Assembly: GCA_905183005.1 (NCBI GenBank) | Contig: CAJJDO010000043.1 | Coordinates: 186,001 to 250,000, forward strand | Reading direction: 5' to 3' | DNA: 64,000 bases | Source of the DNA: Paramecium pentaurelia | Taxonomy: Eukaryota; Ciliophora; Oligohymenophorea; Peniculida; Parameciidae | Part shown: positions 47,608 to 60,200 of the stretch, piece after piece | How positions within the stretch are numbered: the stretch's first letter is position 1 | How the letters are laid out: each line of letters starts with the position of its first letter | The notes under the pieces: generated by a model | Databases searched by the model: none | Told to the model about the DNA's origin: nothing | The model's input: only the letters and a program-made list of their open reading frames with translations | Position numbers and translations under genes: made by a program

Positions 47608-48996
47608 TCAATCTCAAATTAAATCAAAATTAAGGGATATTATTTCATATTCTAATATTTCATCATAGTATTCTTATAATGATTATTTAACTTAAGATTT
47701 GATGTTGTCAATGAAAGATTAAATATTATTAATATCATAATTTTATGCTTAAATCTTCAATTGTAAAAAAAAATGATCTTTTGCTTTTTGTTCATCATAT
47801 TAAATATTAAATTTGTAATTCTAATCAATTTCTTTATTGATTTCATCATTTATTTTTTTACTATTTTAATATTCTTCTAAAATAGGTTTGAAGTGATCAT
47901 TTAAAATTTTTTGATTATTTTAATTTATGATTTTAATAACTTCAATATAAATTTGTTCAATATTTTATTTGGTAGATTCAAAAAAGTTTCCGAAATGTTT
48001 CCAAATTATTTTCATCATTTATTATTTTAAAATATATTCAAAAACATAAAATATCTATAATTCTTCTTAATTATAATTTCCAATGTCAATAATTTCAACC
48101 TATTATTCATCAATATCATATTCATTAGAATTATTCTGATATTTTAATTTATTATTAACTAATTGACCACTAAATGTTTCCAAAAATTTTGAAAGAATAG
48201 TTGAACATCTCTATCTTTTTGATAACATACCATATTCTTCTCCTTCCTTACATTGAACAGTTTAAACATTTTATTAAAATATTGTAGAAGGATAAATTTG
48301 ATTTTTTTGGATTTTTTAAGTTTATTAATCTACACATCTAAAATAATTATATTAAATACTCTTGAATATATAAATTAAAAAAGTCAACTAATTAAGATAT
48401 TTCAATCACTCTGTTTTAATACAATTTTAAATTAGTAATAATAAAGTTGAATAATTCACACATTTATTTTTAATATGTTGATATCAATGAAATACAGCAA
48501 TTAATAATATCATAATTATCTTAAATTTAATTAATTTCATATTTAACATCATCAATAATTCTATAATTAATGAACTGCACTCTTTATATTGTAAATTTTT
48601 TTTATTAGATTGTTAATTTATTATCTTTATCATTTTTTAATTTAATAACAATATTTTAAGGATTTAATCTTCCATGTGACATTTTCTATTAATGTAATTA
48701 TTAAAGATGTTTTAATATTTCTAAAATAATTATTAAAACCTATCCTTTATAAATTTTTATGAAATTGCATTGCTTAATATAATAATACAATTTACCATTG
48801 ATTCTATTAATTAAGCCAAGCTGAAACATTCAGATTAAGGAAATACATATTCAAGATGATCTTTTATTTCCTAAGTTTTTAAATATTCATTATTTTCAAA
48901 TAATCTTATTTTTCTAACCTTATCATCATTTCCTTGTACTCTTTATGAAATAATATACTAATTATACCACCCTTTCATTTTTTATTAAATAATATT
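47608..48996 (-). repeat. Repeat copy C (inverted), end of the third contig
   Basis: The inverse complement of the unit in copies A and B. It carries the same base as copy B at the one differing site (47909). The right end stops at a gap with the same 18-nt leader before the start codon as the other copies. Confidence 0.9.
47614..48978 (-). CDS. Pseudokinase, copy C, complete, 439 aa
   Basis: Same length (1365 nt with introns), introns and motif (MSHGRLNPQNIVIK) as copy B. Only the last codons differ: EIISLNFDLI instead of EIIMLINDLI, after which flanking DNA is unrelated. It lies convergent with the protease gene, about 100 bp from its stop. Confidence 0.82.
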
Positions 48997-49177
48997 NNNN
49001 NNNNNNNNNNNNNNNNNNNNNNNNNNNNNNNNNNNNNNNNNNNNNNNNNNNNNNNNNNNNNNNNNNNNNNNNNNNNNNNNNNNNNNNNNNNNNNNNNNNN
49101 NNNNNNNNNNNNNNNNNNNNNNNNNNNNNNNNNNNNNNNNNNNNNNNNNNNNNNNNNNNNNNNNNNNNNNNNNNNNN
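48997..49177. other. Assembly gap (181 N)
   Basis: A run of N between two inverted copies of the same unit. A reading frame that spans it is meaningless. Confidence 0.98.
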
Positions 49178-50567
49178 TCAATCTCAAATTAAATCAAAAT
49201 TAAGGGATATTATTTCATATTCTAATATTTCATCATAGTATTCTTATAATGATTATTTAACTTAAGATTTGATGTTGTCAATGAAAGATTAAATATTATT
49301 AATATCATAATTTTATGCTTAAATCTTCAATTGTAAAAAAAAATGATCTTTTGCTTTTTGTTCATCATATTAAATATTAAATTTGTAATTCTAATCAATT
49401 TCTTTATTGATTTCATCATTTATTTTTTTACTATTTTAATATTCTTCTAAAATAGGTTTGAAGTGATCATTTAAAATTCTTTGATTATTTTAATTTATGA
49501 TTTTAATAACTTCAATATAAATTTGTTCAATATTTTATTTGGTAGATTCAAAAAAGTTTCCGAAATGTTTCCAAATTATTTTCATCATTTATTATTTTAA
49601 AATATATTCAAAAACATAAAATATCTATAATTCTTCTTAATTATAATTTCCAATGTCAATAATTTCAACCTATTATTCATCAATATCATATTCATTAGAA
49701 TTATTCTGATATTTTAATTTATTATTAACTAATTGACCACTAAATGTTTCCAAAAATTTTGAAAGAATAGTTGAACATCTCTATCTTTTTGATAACATAC
49801 CATATTCTTCTCCTTCCTTACATTGAACAGTTTAAACATTTTATTAAAATATTGTAGAAGGATAAATTTGATTTTTTTGGATTTTTTAAGTTTATTAATC
49901 TACACATCTAAAATAATTATATTAAATACTCTTGAATATATAAATTAAAAAAGTCAACTAATTAAGATATTTCAATCACTCTGTTTTAATACAATTTTAA
50001 ATTAGTAATAATAAAGTTGAATAATTCACACATTTATTTTTAATATGTTGATATCAATGAAATACAGCAATTAATAATATCATAATTATCTTAAATTTAA
50101 TTAATTTCATATTTAACATCATCAATAATTCTATAATTAATGAACTGCACTCTTTATATTGTAAATTTTTTTTATTAGATTGTTAATTTATTATCTTTAT
50201 CATTTTTTAATTTAATAACAATATTTTAAGGATTTAATCTTCCATGTGACATTTTCTATTAATGTAATTATTAAAGATGTTTTAATATTTCTAAAATAAT
50301 TATTAAAACCTATCCTTTATAAATTTTTATGAAATTGCATTGCTTAATATAATAATACAATTTACCATTGATTCTATTAATTAAGCCAAGCTGAAACATT
50401 CAGATTAAGGAAATACATATTCAAGATGATCTTTTATTTCCTAAGTTTTTAAATATTCATTATTTTCAAATAATCTTATTTTTCTAACCTTATCATCATT
50501 TCCTTGTACTCTTTATGAAATAATATACTAATTATACCACCCTTTCATTTTTTATTAAATAATATTT
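49178..50567 (-). repeat. Repeat copy D (inverted), start of the fourth contig
   Basis: Matches 47608-48996 with offset 1570, including the 3' flank of copy C. It carries the base of copy A at the differing site (49479). Beyond 50567 the DNA is unique. Confidence 0.9.
49184..50548 (-). CDS. Pseudokinase, copy D, complete, 439 aa
   Basis: Same gene as copy C, with Arg instead of Lys at the codon containing 49479. Its 5' flank (50568 onward) is the true right-hand neighbour of the inverted locus. C and D probably represent one locus. Confidence 0.8.
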
Positions 50568-51210
50568 AATCTATTGATAGAATTATAAGAATTTTAAATA
50601 ATTATAATTTATCTAACAAAGAAATCACTAATTTAATGATACCCGTTATTAGAAAGAAAGAGAAATAATAATATGTTTGTATTAATTTTAAGGATCAAAT
50701 TATATCACTTGCAACTTTGTTCAATCCATATATAAAAAAATTAATGAAAAAAGTAAATTGTTTAAATATTATATATAGAAAATAAATTATTTACATTTTA
50801 TGTTATTTTTTAGTAGAGATTTAAGAACACGAAGATTGCTAAAACGGCTTTAGATAAGATAAAGGTCATCTTTATGTATAACATTAAAGTTTTTTAATTG
50901 AAAAATTAGAATTTTATGCTATTCTAATAAATTAAAATTAAAATTTTGAAAATGTAATAAATACATATTGATGAAAAAGAATAATTAAATATAGGCCGAA
51001 AATAAAAACTATTAATAACTTAAAGGAAAATGATTTTGGAGATTAATATAAAAAAAATATATTGAAAGAAGAAATGATAAAAAAATTGAATAAGATTATT
51101 TTAAAAGCTAAACATTTGAAACATCTAACAAATCATTAAAAAAAACTTAATATGTGCCTATAAAGCACTTTAAATATTTGATAGAGAAACTTTAAGATAA
51201 ATCTAATTGA
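50568..51210 (+). CDS. Possible uncharacterised gene or remnant
   Basis: Protein-like pieces on the plus strand: near 50840 (KNTKIAKTALDKIKVIFMYN) and near 51060-51210 (IERRNDKKIEQDYFKSQTFE, then YVPIKHFKYLIEKLQDKSN before TGA). They lie in different frames without clear introns between them, and no good start is seen. It may be a decayed or poorly resolved gene. No family recognised. Confidence 0.35.
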
Positions 51211-51390
51211 AAATATTATGAAATAATTTACATGTATTTGAATTAAGACTTCAATATTTTCATATTTCAAGTTGTAATTAGTTTTATTTTTATTAAATAT
51301 ATTGTATTTTCAGATATTTATATAATTAAGGATTATAGCAAGCTAATTTAATTATAAGGATTATTAATATTTTTAATCACATAATCAAAA

Positions 51391-51900
51391 ATGGGTAATG
51401 GTCAAGGAATGGAAGAATAAATGGGTACATTCTAACCTCAAGAAATTAAAAGACTTTACAAGAGATTTCAATTCTTAGATAAGGATGGCTCTGGCCAATT
51501 AGAACCATCTGAATTGTTTGATGTTCCAGAGCTTTCTCAAAATCCATTAGTGAAAAGAGTGTTTTAAATATTTGATAAGGATAATGATGGTAAGATAAGT
51601 TTTGCTGAATTTATTACTGGATTGTCTAGCTTGTATGGTAATGATGAAGAAGAGAAGTTAAAATTCATGTTTAAAATTTATGATATAGATCAAGATGGAT
51701 TTATTACAAATGGAGAGTTATTCAAAGTGCTTTAAATGATGGTTGGAAATAATTTAACTGATGTTTAATTACAACAATTAGTAGATAGAACCATTATCAA
51801 AGCAGATGAAGACTTTGATTCTAAAATATCCTTTGCAGAATTTAAAAAAATGGTTAAAGATTTAGATGTTGCCTCTAAACTCTAAATGTAAGGAGTTTGA
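51391..51900 (+). CDS. CNB: Calcineurin B (regulatory subunit), 169 aa
   Basis: An intronless frame of 170 codons. Four EF hands are seen: FLDKDGSGQLEPSEL, IFDKDNDGKISFAEF, IYDIDQDGFITNGEL and a fourth, ADEDFDSKISFAEF. The spacing and the linkers (VPELSQNPLVKRV; MMVGNNLTDVQLQQLVDRTI) are those of calcineurin B rather than calmodulin. The N-terminus MGNGQ fits a myristoylation site (Gly at position 2). It binds the calcineurin A phosphatase and confers Ca2+ control. All loops keep their key Asp/Glu residues; the fourth is slightly altered (DEDFDSKISFAEF). Confidence 0.95.
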
Positions 51901-52384
51901 TAGATATATATACAAAATATATTACATTCATTATAATGTTCATTTTAAATTTGATGACAAAATATAATAATATATTCTTGCTAAAAAATATTAGAACTTT
52001 ATTTCAAAAGTAGCAATTAGTTCTTAACCCTGAAATAAGGTTATTTTATAGAATAATTATCTAATTCAAAATTCTTACTAACAAAATTATCTACTGAAAT
52101 ACTTAAAAAAGGAATCTAAGTTATTGCAATTGCTAATTTATTTTATAAAGGAAATTACTAAATACAAAGTTTTGTTAATCTTTTGCAATATATTAATCTA
52201 AGTGATCCAAATCTTATAATAAATATATCAATTTCACATTTGAAAACAAATATTTTAATTATAAAATTGTAATTCTAAAAATTAAATAAGAACTTTTTCA
52301 AAGAAATTTTATTTATTTATTCATTGATTAAGATATTCTTTTCATAAATTTTAGTTCCATTAAAACTTATTTATATTTTTAGAT
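51901..52384. other. Region with long open plus-strand frames, gene status unsure
   Basis: From about 51935 to 52410 one plus-strand frame lacks TGA (a piece reads LTKLSTEILKKGIQVIAIAN and NLLQYINLSDPNLIINISIS), and a second overlapping frame begins with ATG at 51938. In such AT-rich DNA a 450-nt frame open to TGA is not conclusive. There may be a small gene, or the first exon of the gene at 52385. Confidence 0.35.
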
Positions 52385-52960
52385 ATGATAAGAATATAAT
52401 CTTGCCAGGGTGACCATAGTTTTGATTAAAATTATGAAATTAATTGGTGCTTTGAGCAACTTTAAACAGAATTTAGTGCCAAAAGACATGAAACTAAAAT
52501 TAGAACAGATAAACATAGCAATTAAATAAATGAAAAGAAAAAATTCTCAATAACTTTCAGAGATGAGATCTATCCAAAAGAAGGTCTTGTTGATGTTTAA
52601 ATAGTTGATAATTGGAAAATTTATAATGTAAATAAAGAGAAAAAAGCAAATGATGATTGTTTATGCTTCATCTCTTGAGTCCTATTAATAAATTGATATT
52701 AAATTTGAATTTAAAGAATCGCCTAATTCTCTTTGTAATTATGGAAAATTTAGATGTTCTTATCAACTATTTTTAAACTTTAATAAAACCTTTTTTAGTT
52801 TAATTATATTAGTCCTAATTCTTGATATGAAAATGAATTATAAAAGAGATCTACAATCATTTGAGGGATAAGATTATTATTTTAATCTTAGACTGGTGTT
52901 GTTTGATAATGGATATAAAATATTTACTAATAAAACACACAGATAACTAGTGATCATTTT
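52385..52960 (+). CDS. Uncharacterised protein, 3' end approximate
   Basis: The start MIRIQSCQGDHSFDQNYEIN leads through KFSITFRDEIYPKEGLVDVQ to IVDNWKIYN. A 19-nt GTAAAT...AAG intron then joins to QMMIVYASSLESYQQIDIKF and ESPNSLCNYGKFRCSYQLF. The mix of Cys, charged and aromatic residues looks like a folded domain. The 3' end is unclear: the frame runs into the tail of the convergent formin gene, so a further intron or an earlier stop (near 52903) is likely. Not recognised. Confidence 0.5.
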
Positions 52961-52964
52961 AATT

Positions 52965-55900
52965 TCATTTTTTGTTAATAGTTAATATACTAGCTCTTAC
53001 CTATTTCATATGACGTAGCTAGCTAATTTCATTGGCTATAAAACTCTTTTTTGGACCTTTATTTCCAGGTACTTCAAGCTTTATGCTATCTTTGATAGAT
53101 TATCTTGGAATAATCGGTTTTAAGACAGATTATCTTTATGCTTCTTTTGGAGGTGGTTTAGGTCCTTCATCTGCCCTTCTTGCTGTTAAGGGTGTACTTT
53201 TCAACATCTATCTTTTTTTTAAAGCTTCTTATCTCTTTGCTCTTTCTTCCCTTTACAATTTCTCTAATTTTTATCTTAAAATTTGTCTGAATATTTTTAA
53301 TATCTTATCTCCAAATTTATCTGATGGATCTTTAGGATTTTCACCATAAAATTATGCACACCTTTTATATTCTTCTTCTAAATGATTCATCTTCTTGTCA
53401 AGTTCTTCAATGTCTTTTGTGATGGATTCATAACCATCCTTAAACTTTTATTCTACTAAATCTTATGGATCATCTGTTTATGATTCCATAGCCTTTTTTA
53501 TAAAACTACAACCTTTTTTAATATCTCCTAAATCAACTACTAATTGATGAACTGGTACTCTTTAAAGAACTTCAAATGATTTCATTTCTAAATATAATTA
53601 TATTATTACTTTCTTCTGAAATGATTTCACCTCCTATTATTTATTCAGTTTTTTCTATAATATATAGTAATAAATTATTATTTTGATTGTCAGATGTTTT
53701 GATTTCAGCACATATGTCAAGAGCCTCTATTTTAAAACCCAAAGCTCTTCCACGAGGAGTCTTGGCTGAAATGTTTAATTTAAATTTTTACCATTTAAAA
53801 AATTTCCAATATTCAAAGTTATTAATAACATCTTCTATAGTCCTTATAAATTTCTTATTTCTTAAAATCTTGAAGTTAAAATAGTTATTTTATCAATTAA
53901 GTCTTATCTATAATCATCATAAACTGATTTAAATTTTAATGATCTGATTCTAAATTAAAATCCATTAACTTATCTTATGCTATCAATAAAAGTTTCAACA
54001 ACTCCAAGTAAATCTCTTTGGCCTTAAAATTCACTAATCTTAATTTAATTACAAAATAAATACAATTTTAATTTCTTCATCAGTTGGAATTATTGTATCT
54101 AAAGAATCTATTGCAGAATCTGTCAGTATATTTAAATCAATTGATAATAATGATTTCATGATCAAAGCATTTGGTATTTTAATTTTTCCCAATACTAATT
54201 CTATATTTTTGGATCTATCTGTAGCAATTAATTGTATCTTAGTTTGTATTACTTTCTTAACAATCTAATTTTCACTATTTTGCTATTAAGTCGATGATGC
54301 AGATTAAATTTTATAAAAATATGTTTCTAAGTATTTTGCATCTATTTCATAAGATTCTTGATAAATCTATTCGTAAATAGTATTTTTCATATTTTATGGT
54401 TATATCAAAATCCAATTTAAAGGTTTTGTAGGAAGAGATGGAATAAGTTCAACTTTATTGAAAGGAAATAGAGAGTCTGTTGGTTTAGATGCTTATTAAG
54501 CTCCTTTTAGAGGAGGAGGAGGTGGTGGAGGAGGGCCACCAGTTTTTAAGCTAGGAGGTGGTGGAGGAGGTGGAGGAGGTGGAGCTACCTTAACAGTAAT
54601 AGGAGGTGGGTTAGGGGGTTAAACAGGAATAGGGTTAATCTGTTGTTAATCCTATTGTGCTTAAGCTGTTACTTAAGATTATGGATTAGCTGGAAATTCA
54701 AAAGTAGTTTATGCTTCTTAGGTTATATATAGTTTTAGATTTGTTTATGATTCGGAATCTATCATTAATTTTTTCACAATAATAATTTCATTTACAATTT
54801 CTTATTAGTTTTTTGAATCTGTATCAGATTTGACTATATCTTAATTAATATTTTAATCTATTATATTGTTTTAAATTTAATTAGTTAAATTTTATTCTAA
54901 TTATTCATTTTAATGAATCTATTAGTTTTCATTTAGTGTTTATGATGCAACATTTTATTTAGATTTATCCTCTGTTTCAATAGATTATTCTATTATTTAT
55001 TATGTATCCTTGATAGATTTTGTCTCCTCAATAATATGTAATTCACTTTAAGGATTTTAAACTTCAGTTTATTTTTAATCATTTTTATCAGATATTTAAG
55101 AAATAGGCATTGAAGCATATTAATCAATATATCTCTATAATAAGTCAATTTATTATTTCTAGGTTTGTACCTTTGTTCTTTCAATTTCAATTTAATTTAT
55201 TAATTAATTTTCAACTAAATTTTAATTTTGAATTTAATCTTTCAACTAAGTTAATTCTTGTGTCAATGAAGTGATTTAAATTAAATGCTGTTATTTAAGA
55301 AATTCAATTTATTCTTAAACTAATGTATTAATTTGATCTTAATTTTGACTGGTAGAATGATATAATAATTTTTCATTTTATTCTTCAAGCTTTTTAATTT
55401 TTAATTGTTCATCAAATAATTACATTTATAATTCACGACATTATTTTTCCATTTCTTCATATTTAGAAAATAAAATTGAATGTTTTTCCTCTAATTAATT
55501 GTATTCTTATTATAAATTAGCATTGGCATATTTAATCATATTACCTTAATTTCTAAATTAATCATTATTCTTAATTTTCGAGAAACTAACTAATCTATTA
55601 TCGTAATCTTCTTCTTCTTCTTCATCTACTTCAGCTAATGTTTGCATTTCATTGAAAACATCATTTGGGTTAGAAACAATTTCAGTTTGATCTACATCAT
55701 CATTTTCAATTTAGATTAAAATGGAATCAATATTTAATATACCATCCATAAGTTCAAAAATTTGAACTTTCAATATACTAAAAAGCTTAAGATCATGTTA
55801 TTCAAAATAAAAACAATTTTCAAATTTAATTCTTCCTGTTTCTTCAAGATCAAACTCAATATTAGGTTTGATAGCATCTTTAGGTGGTTTTTCAGTAATT

Positions 55901-57068
55901 GTTTTAAATCTCTACATAGAAAAGAAATCATTTTCTTAAGATTATTTTTCAACAAGAGGATGTTAGAATTAAGCTAATTTTTATCTTACACCTTAATATG
56001 TGCATTCTTCAATTTAATAGTAATCTTTAACAATTCGAATTTTCACTTATTAAAATACTTCATCAATTCTTTTACCATTAATTACTGTTTCTAATAATTC
56101 CTTATGTAATGAATCAGATTCAGGTTTTTCAACTGAAAATAAAAAATTAAACAAAAATTATAGTAGATGATAGATAATAATTAAATTCTTTGTATAGTAA
56201 ATACTTCGTATTATTACATCAAATCTATAGTTTTAATATATATATTACTTAGTTTATAATCTATGATTATTTTAAAACTCAGTCATAGCATCTAGAATAT
56301 TATCTAAACATTCAGGTTACCAACATAAACCAGATTTGCCACCTAAAACTTATAGCATTAATCCTGTAATTTCTGGTTCAACTGGATGAAAAGTACTAAA
56401 CATAATTTAAAAAAAATTAGAAGTATCACATAATAATTATACACCTATACAATAATAAATACTTCAAATTTACCTGATTCATGATGTAATAGCTTCTCAA
56501 ATATTTTGATAATAACAATCTAATCCCTAAAGTTTTTGGAATGTCTTGATAACAATTCTTAGGTTTTCAATTCTACAATTAATTTTGCAATCAGATCAAC
56601 TTTAGCTAGTAAAGTGATTTTATGTTCAAGTAGGTCATCATTTGTTAAATTTCTTGATAAAGCTTATAATGTGGAATAAAATATGTACCATCTAATGAAA
56701 CAACGTCTTGTTGTGATAATACCTTCTAAATTAGTTTATCTGTTTCCTATATGACTTTCTATTTATATTATTCTCCTTTAGTTATCTCTTAAATGATTTA
56801 GTCATGTTTGTAACATAATCTAAATTTATATTTAAGAGGTATTCCTTTAAGTTTTTCTTTTTCTCTTCTTCCAATTACAATCTGTCATCAGTATAAAATA
56901 GTTTACTTTGCTAAGCCATTTTTGAAACATAATTTCAACATCTTTTTCTCTTGAAGGGACTTTAGGAAAATTTTACTTTCCCTTTAATTCTTTAAAAGGA
57001 AGAAGTATTTCTTATCCTTGAATAGTCTAATAAGATAAAGTTTGATTAATCTCTATAGAATTTCCCAT
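52965..57068 (-). CDS. Formin (actin nucleator) with FH1 and FH2 domains
   Basis: A large multi-exon gene of about 1280 aa. It starts MGNSIEINQTLSYQTIQGQE; the N-terminal third (to about 56100) is helical and contains pieces expected of a GTPase-binding/FH3 region (LEHKITLLAKVDLIAKL, LLHHESG, WQPECLDNILDAMTEFQ). An acidic linker and a coiled coil (YNQLEEKHSILFSKYEEMEK) follow. FH1 is the Pro-run stretch at about 54515-54615. FH2 begins with PTKPLNWILI and has ATDRSKNIELVLGKIKIPNA, DSLDTIIPTDEEIK, LLITLNIGNFLNG and TPRGRALGFKIEALDICAEI, then YGENPKDPSDKFGDKIL. The C-terminal tail is basic and helical. Formins nucleate and elongate actin filaments. Most introns are 23-26 nt; not all were mapped. 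Confidence 0.88.
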
Positions 57069-57281
57069 AATATATTTAGTATATGTGATTTAGAGATTGA
57101 TAAATAAATTAATATATAAATATTTAATTGATAATAAAAAATTAATTAATTCTGATATTATATAATTGATAGTGTCTAAATAAGGCAAATTAATATAATA
57201 TAAATATTCTTTTTTTGATGATTTAATAACTTAATTTTCAATATAAAATTATTTAATCAAATTTTAAATTTTAAAAATCCA
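57069..57281. other. Short gap between BEACH gene and formin gene
   Basis: About 210 bp of AT-rich DNA after the BEACH-gene stop and before the formin start, both on the minus strand. It should hold the formin promoter. Confidence 0.5.
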
Positions 57282-60200
57282 TCACATTCCTAATTTACCT
57301 AAATAATGATAAAATTCAACATCTATAAAATAAAATAATAAGTTTACTTTATTCACAACTTATAACATATCGTTGTAATGTTCCATCCATTAAACTTATT
57401 ATAAAGACTAAAGATTCATTCTCCATAACTAATAGTTATTACATTTAAAATACATTATGAGAATGTTACAATTCCTATATTAGATGTATTTTGGTATAAA
57501 TGGAAAAAGATGGGAGGTTAATCAGGTAAACTAGTGATATCTTAAATTATAAGTATTTCACCCTTTAGAGTTGATACCAATAAATGTGATTATAAGAATT
57601 AATTTATTTAAGTTATATTGCCGATATTCATATAAAAATATTTTTATATAATCAAACCATTTACTCTAATAATTATAAATTATATAAATACCTAGTTGCT
57701 ATAATTTAATTATGGTTAGTATATACAATTATTAATCCATTTCCATTTGTTACAATATTTTTAACTTTTTCACCTTATGCTAAATCAAGTTTAAAATCTT
57801 ATAGAAATAATCCAGAAATAATAGAATGTATTTATAATTTCCCAATTTTATCCAAACTTATTACAACTTATAAAGTATCATCAATATGAACACATTTGAT
57901 AGTTTTATCATGACCATAAAGTATTAAAGATGGAGTGGATAAAAATGAAATTTATTTTTCATTTGATAAAATAGCATTCCATATAGTAACTCTATTATCT
58001 TTTGCACCCAAACATAAAATTTTCAATTTAGAGGAATATGATAAACAAGTGACTCTTTTCCTATGTAATTTAATTTTATGACAAATCTAAGCTTATTAAG
58101 ATTTATCTGTAAATAAATTATAAATATAAACTGCTCCACTTAAATATCCACAAACAAATAAGACATGATCATCAAATTAAAATTATAATCCTTTTGAATG
58201 AAGTTTTTCATTTCCTCTAATAGAAAATGTTGACGCATTTGCCAATTTCTCTTCACTATCTCTTCTCTCTTAATTATTATATTATCTAAATTATTTTATA
58301 TTAAATTTATACTTTAATTTGTAAACTGTTTTATCATTCAATAAAACATGTAAATTTTCACTTTCCCTATAAATTTTTATAGCAAACTTTTTATCAAATT
58401 TCATTATTCTTTTAGAATTAATAAATTTTTTTTCACTTAATAATTTTATTAAATTTGTAGGTGAAAATAAATTTAATTATTATTTTTATTTTGGCCAATG
58501 TGGTTTTACAAATAATTAAAATGGAACTTAACCAAATTATTATATTTAAGCTAAATATCCCAATTTCTCTTAACTTGGCAATTTATCTAAATATGTTAAA
58601 CATGAATCATATGTTAACCAATGATATAAATTATCTCTTTTTCTTGCTTCTTCTCCTTAAGCATATGGTCCAAATATAAAATTAATCCAATTATGTAATT
58701 TCTCACTAACATAACTAGATTCAAGTGCCTATCTATTTATTTCAATAAACTCTTCACAACTTGAAGCCCATGGAGGTAAAATAACATCATCAACCTATTC
58801 TTAATTCTATCTTTGACCAAAATATATTTTATTAATATTCTTCAAAAATTCTGGTAAATAAAAATACTCAGGAATTAATTCTCTATAATCTTAATTATCA
58901 TTTTAACAAGATTGCCAAATGTTTGAAATTTAGAAAAATAATCTATCAGGTTAATCTAATTTTCCATCTTGTAATTCACAAGATAAAGTAGTAAATGGTT
59001 CTATTCTCACAAGAGTATTTATTATTTATGCAGCTACACTATAATGAGATCCAAATAAAAAATATTCATTCTATGTTTATTTTAAAGATTCAGCTCTAAT
59101 TTTACAATTTTTTAATCTCTCCTCATTTTAACTACTAATCATCTTTTCTAAATCTCTATATATCTCTCTTTTAGTCTATTTTAAATAATAATAATAATTA
59201 AATTACTAAATCAATAGTTTTACTTGTATAATCACAAATAACCCATGGAAATATTGGATACTAATTTAAATCATTAAAAGATCTTCCAGAATATTTATTG
59301 ATTAACATTAAATATTCAAAATTTGACAATTTTCCTTTAACCCATTTTTTTGTATATTCTTTTGCTAAAAATTCTAAAATTTATTAAAATATTTAAACCT
59401 GCTCTTTTATCTATTACAATATTAAATGTATTGTTCTATTTTATTTAATTAAAGAATTATGTCCTTCTATCTTAATCGTATAAAACAAAAAAGTAAGACT
59501 TTGTGTTTTTACAGAATATCTCGATAGCTATTTCTTTATGTGAATATCTCCTAGTTTAAATTTCTAAGATTTAAGATGTATTTATTATTTTTGTTTTCTT
59601 CAACTTTTTTAAATTATAAGGCTATTAATATTAAATAATTCAATACTATTGTTCCATAAATGTAGAAATCTTTATCAGGACGTTCTGAACCATCACTTTA
59701 AAATTAAAGGATTTTGCCTTTTTCTAAGATTTTTAATTCTCCATATATTTACATTTTTACTCTAATCCATTCACAATGATAAAGATTAGAATCATATATA
59801 ATTGACTCACTATTTTATTAATGCCAATTAATATTTTTATCACTTTATATTTCAACTAAATTTTTTAGATGCTAATTCATTTAAAATGCTTTTGTTGCTG
59901 ATACATTACATGTATTATTTCTTGTATTTTTTCTTCCAGTAAACTAAGATTTAACTTTTCTATCTATGTTAAATTATTCTAATGTGAATTTCTCTTTTGA
60001 AATTATTTAATTTGGTATTTCAAAATGTGGTAAATCACCTGGAGAAATCTGCTTTTATTCAGATTAATTTGATTTCATAATAAAAGGTGATTATAATTCT
60101 TAAGAGAAAGTGCTTTATACTTATATAATTGGAATATTAAATAATGAAGTTTGGTCTAATTGATCAATATTTTTTTATGAAACAGCTTAAAATTATGAAG

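Noticed and set aside
48975..49187. Minus-strand open frame across the N run
   Set aside because: It consists of unknown bases.
54515..54615. GGT/GGA simple repeat as a microsatellite
   Set aside because: On the minus strand it encodes the poly-Pro FH1 region of the formin, so it is coding.
55762..55977. Plus-strand frame of 71 codons
   Set aside because: It is antisense to the N-terminal half of the formin, where the minus strand stays open over a much longer distance.
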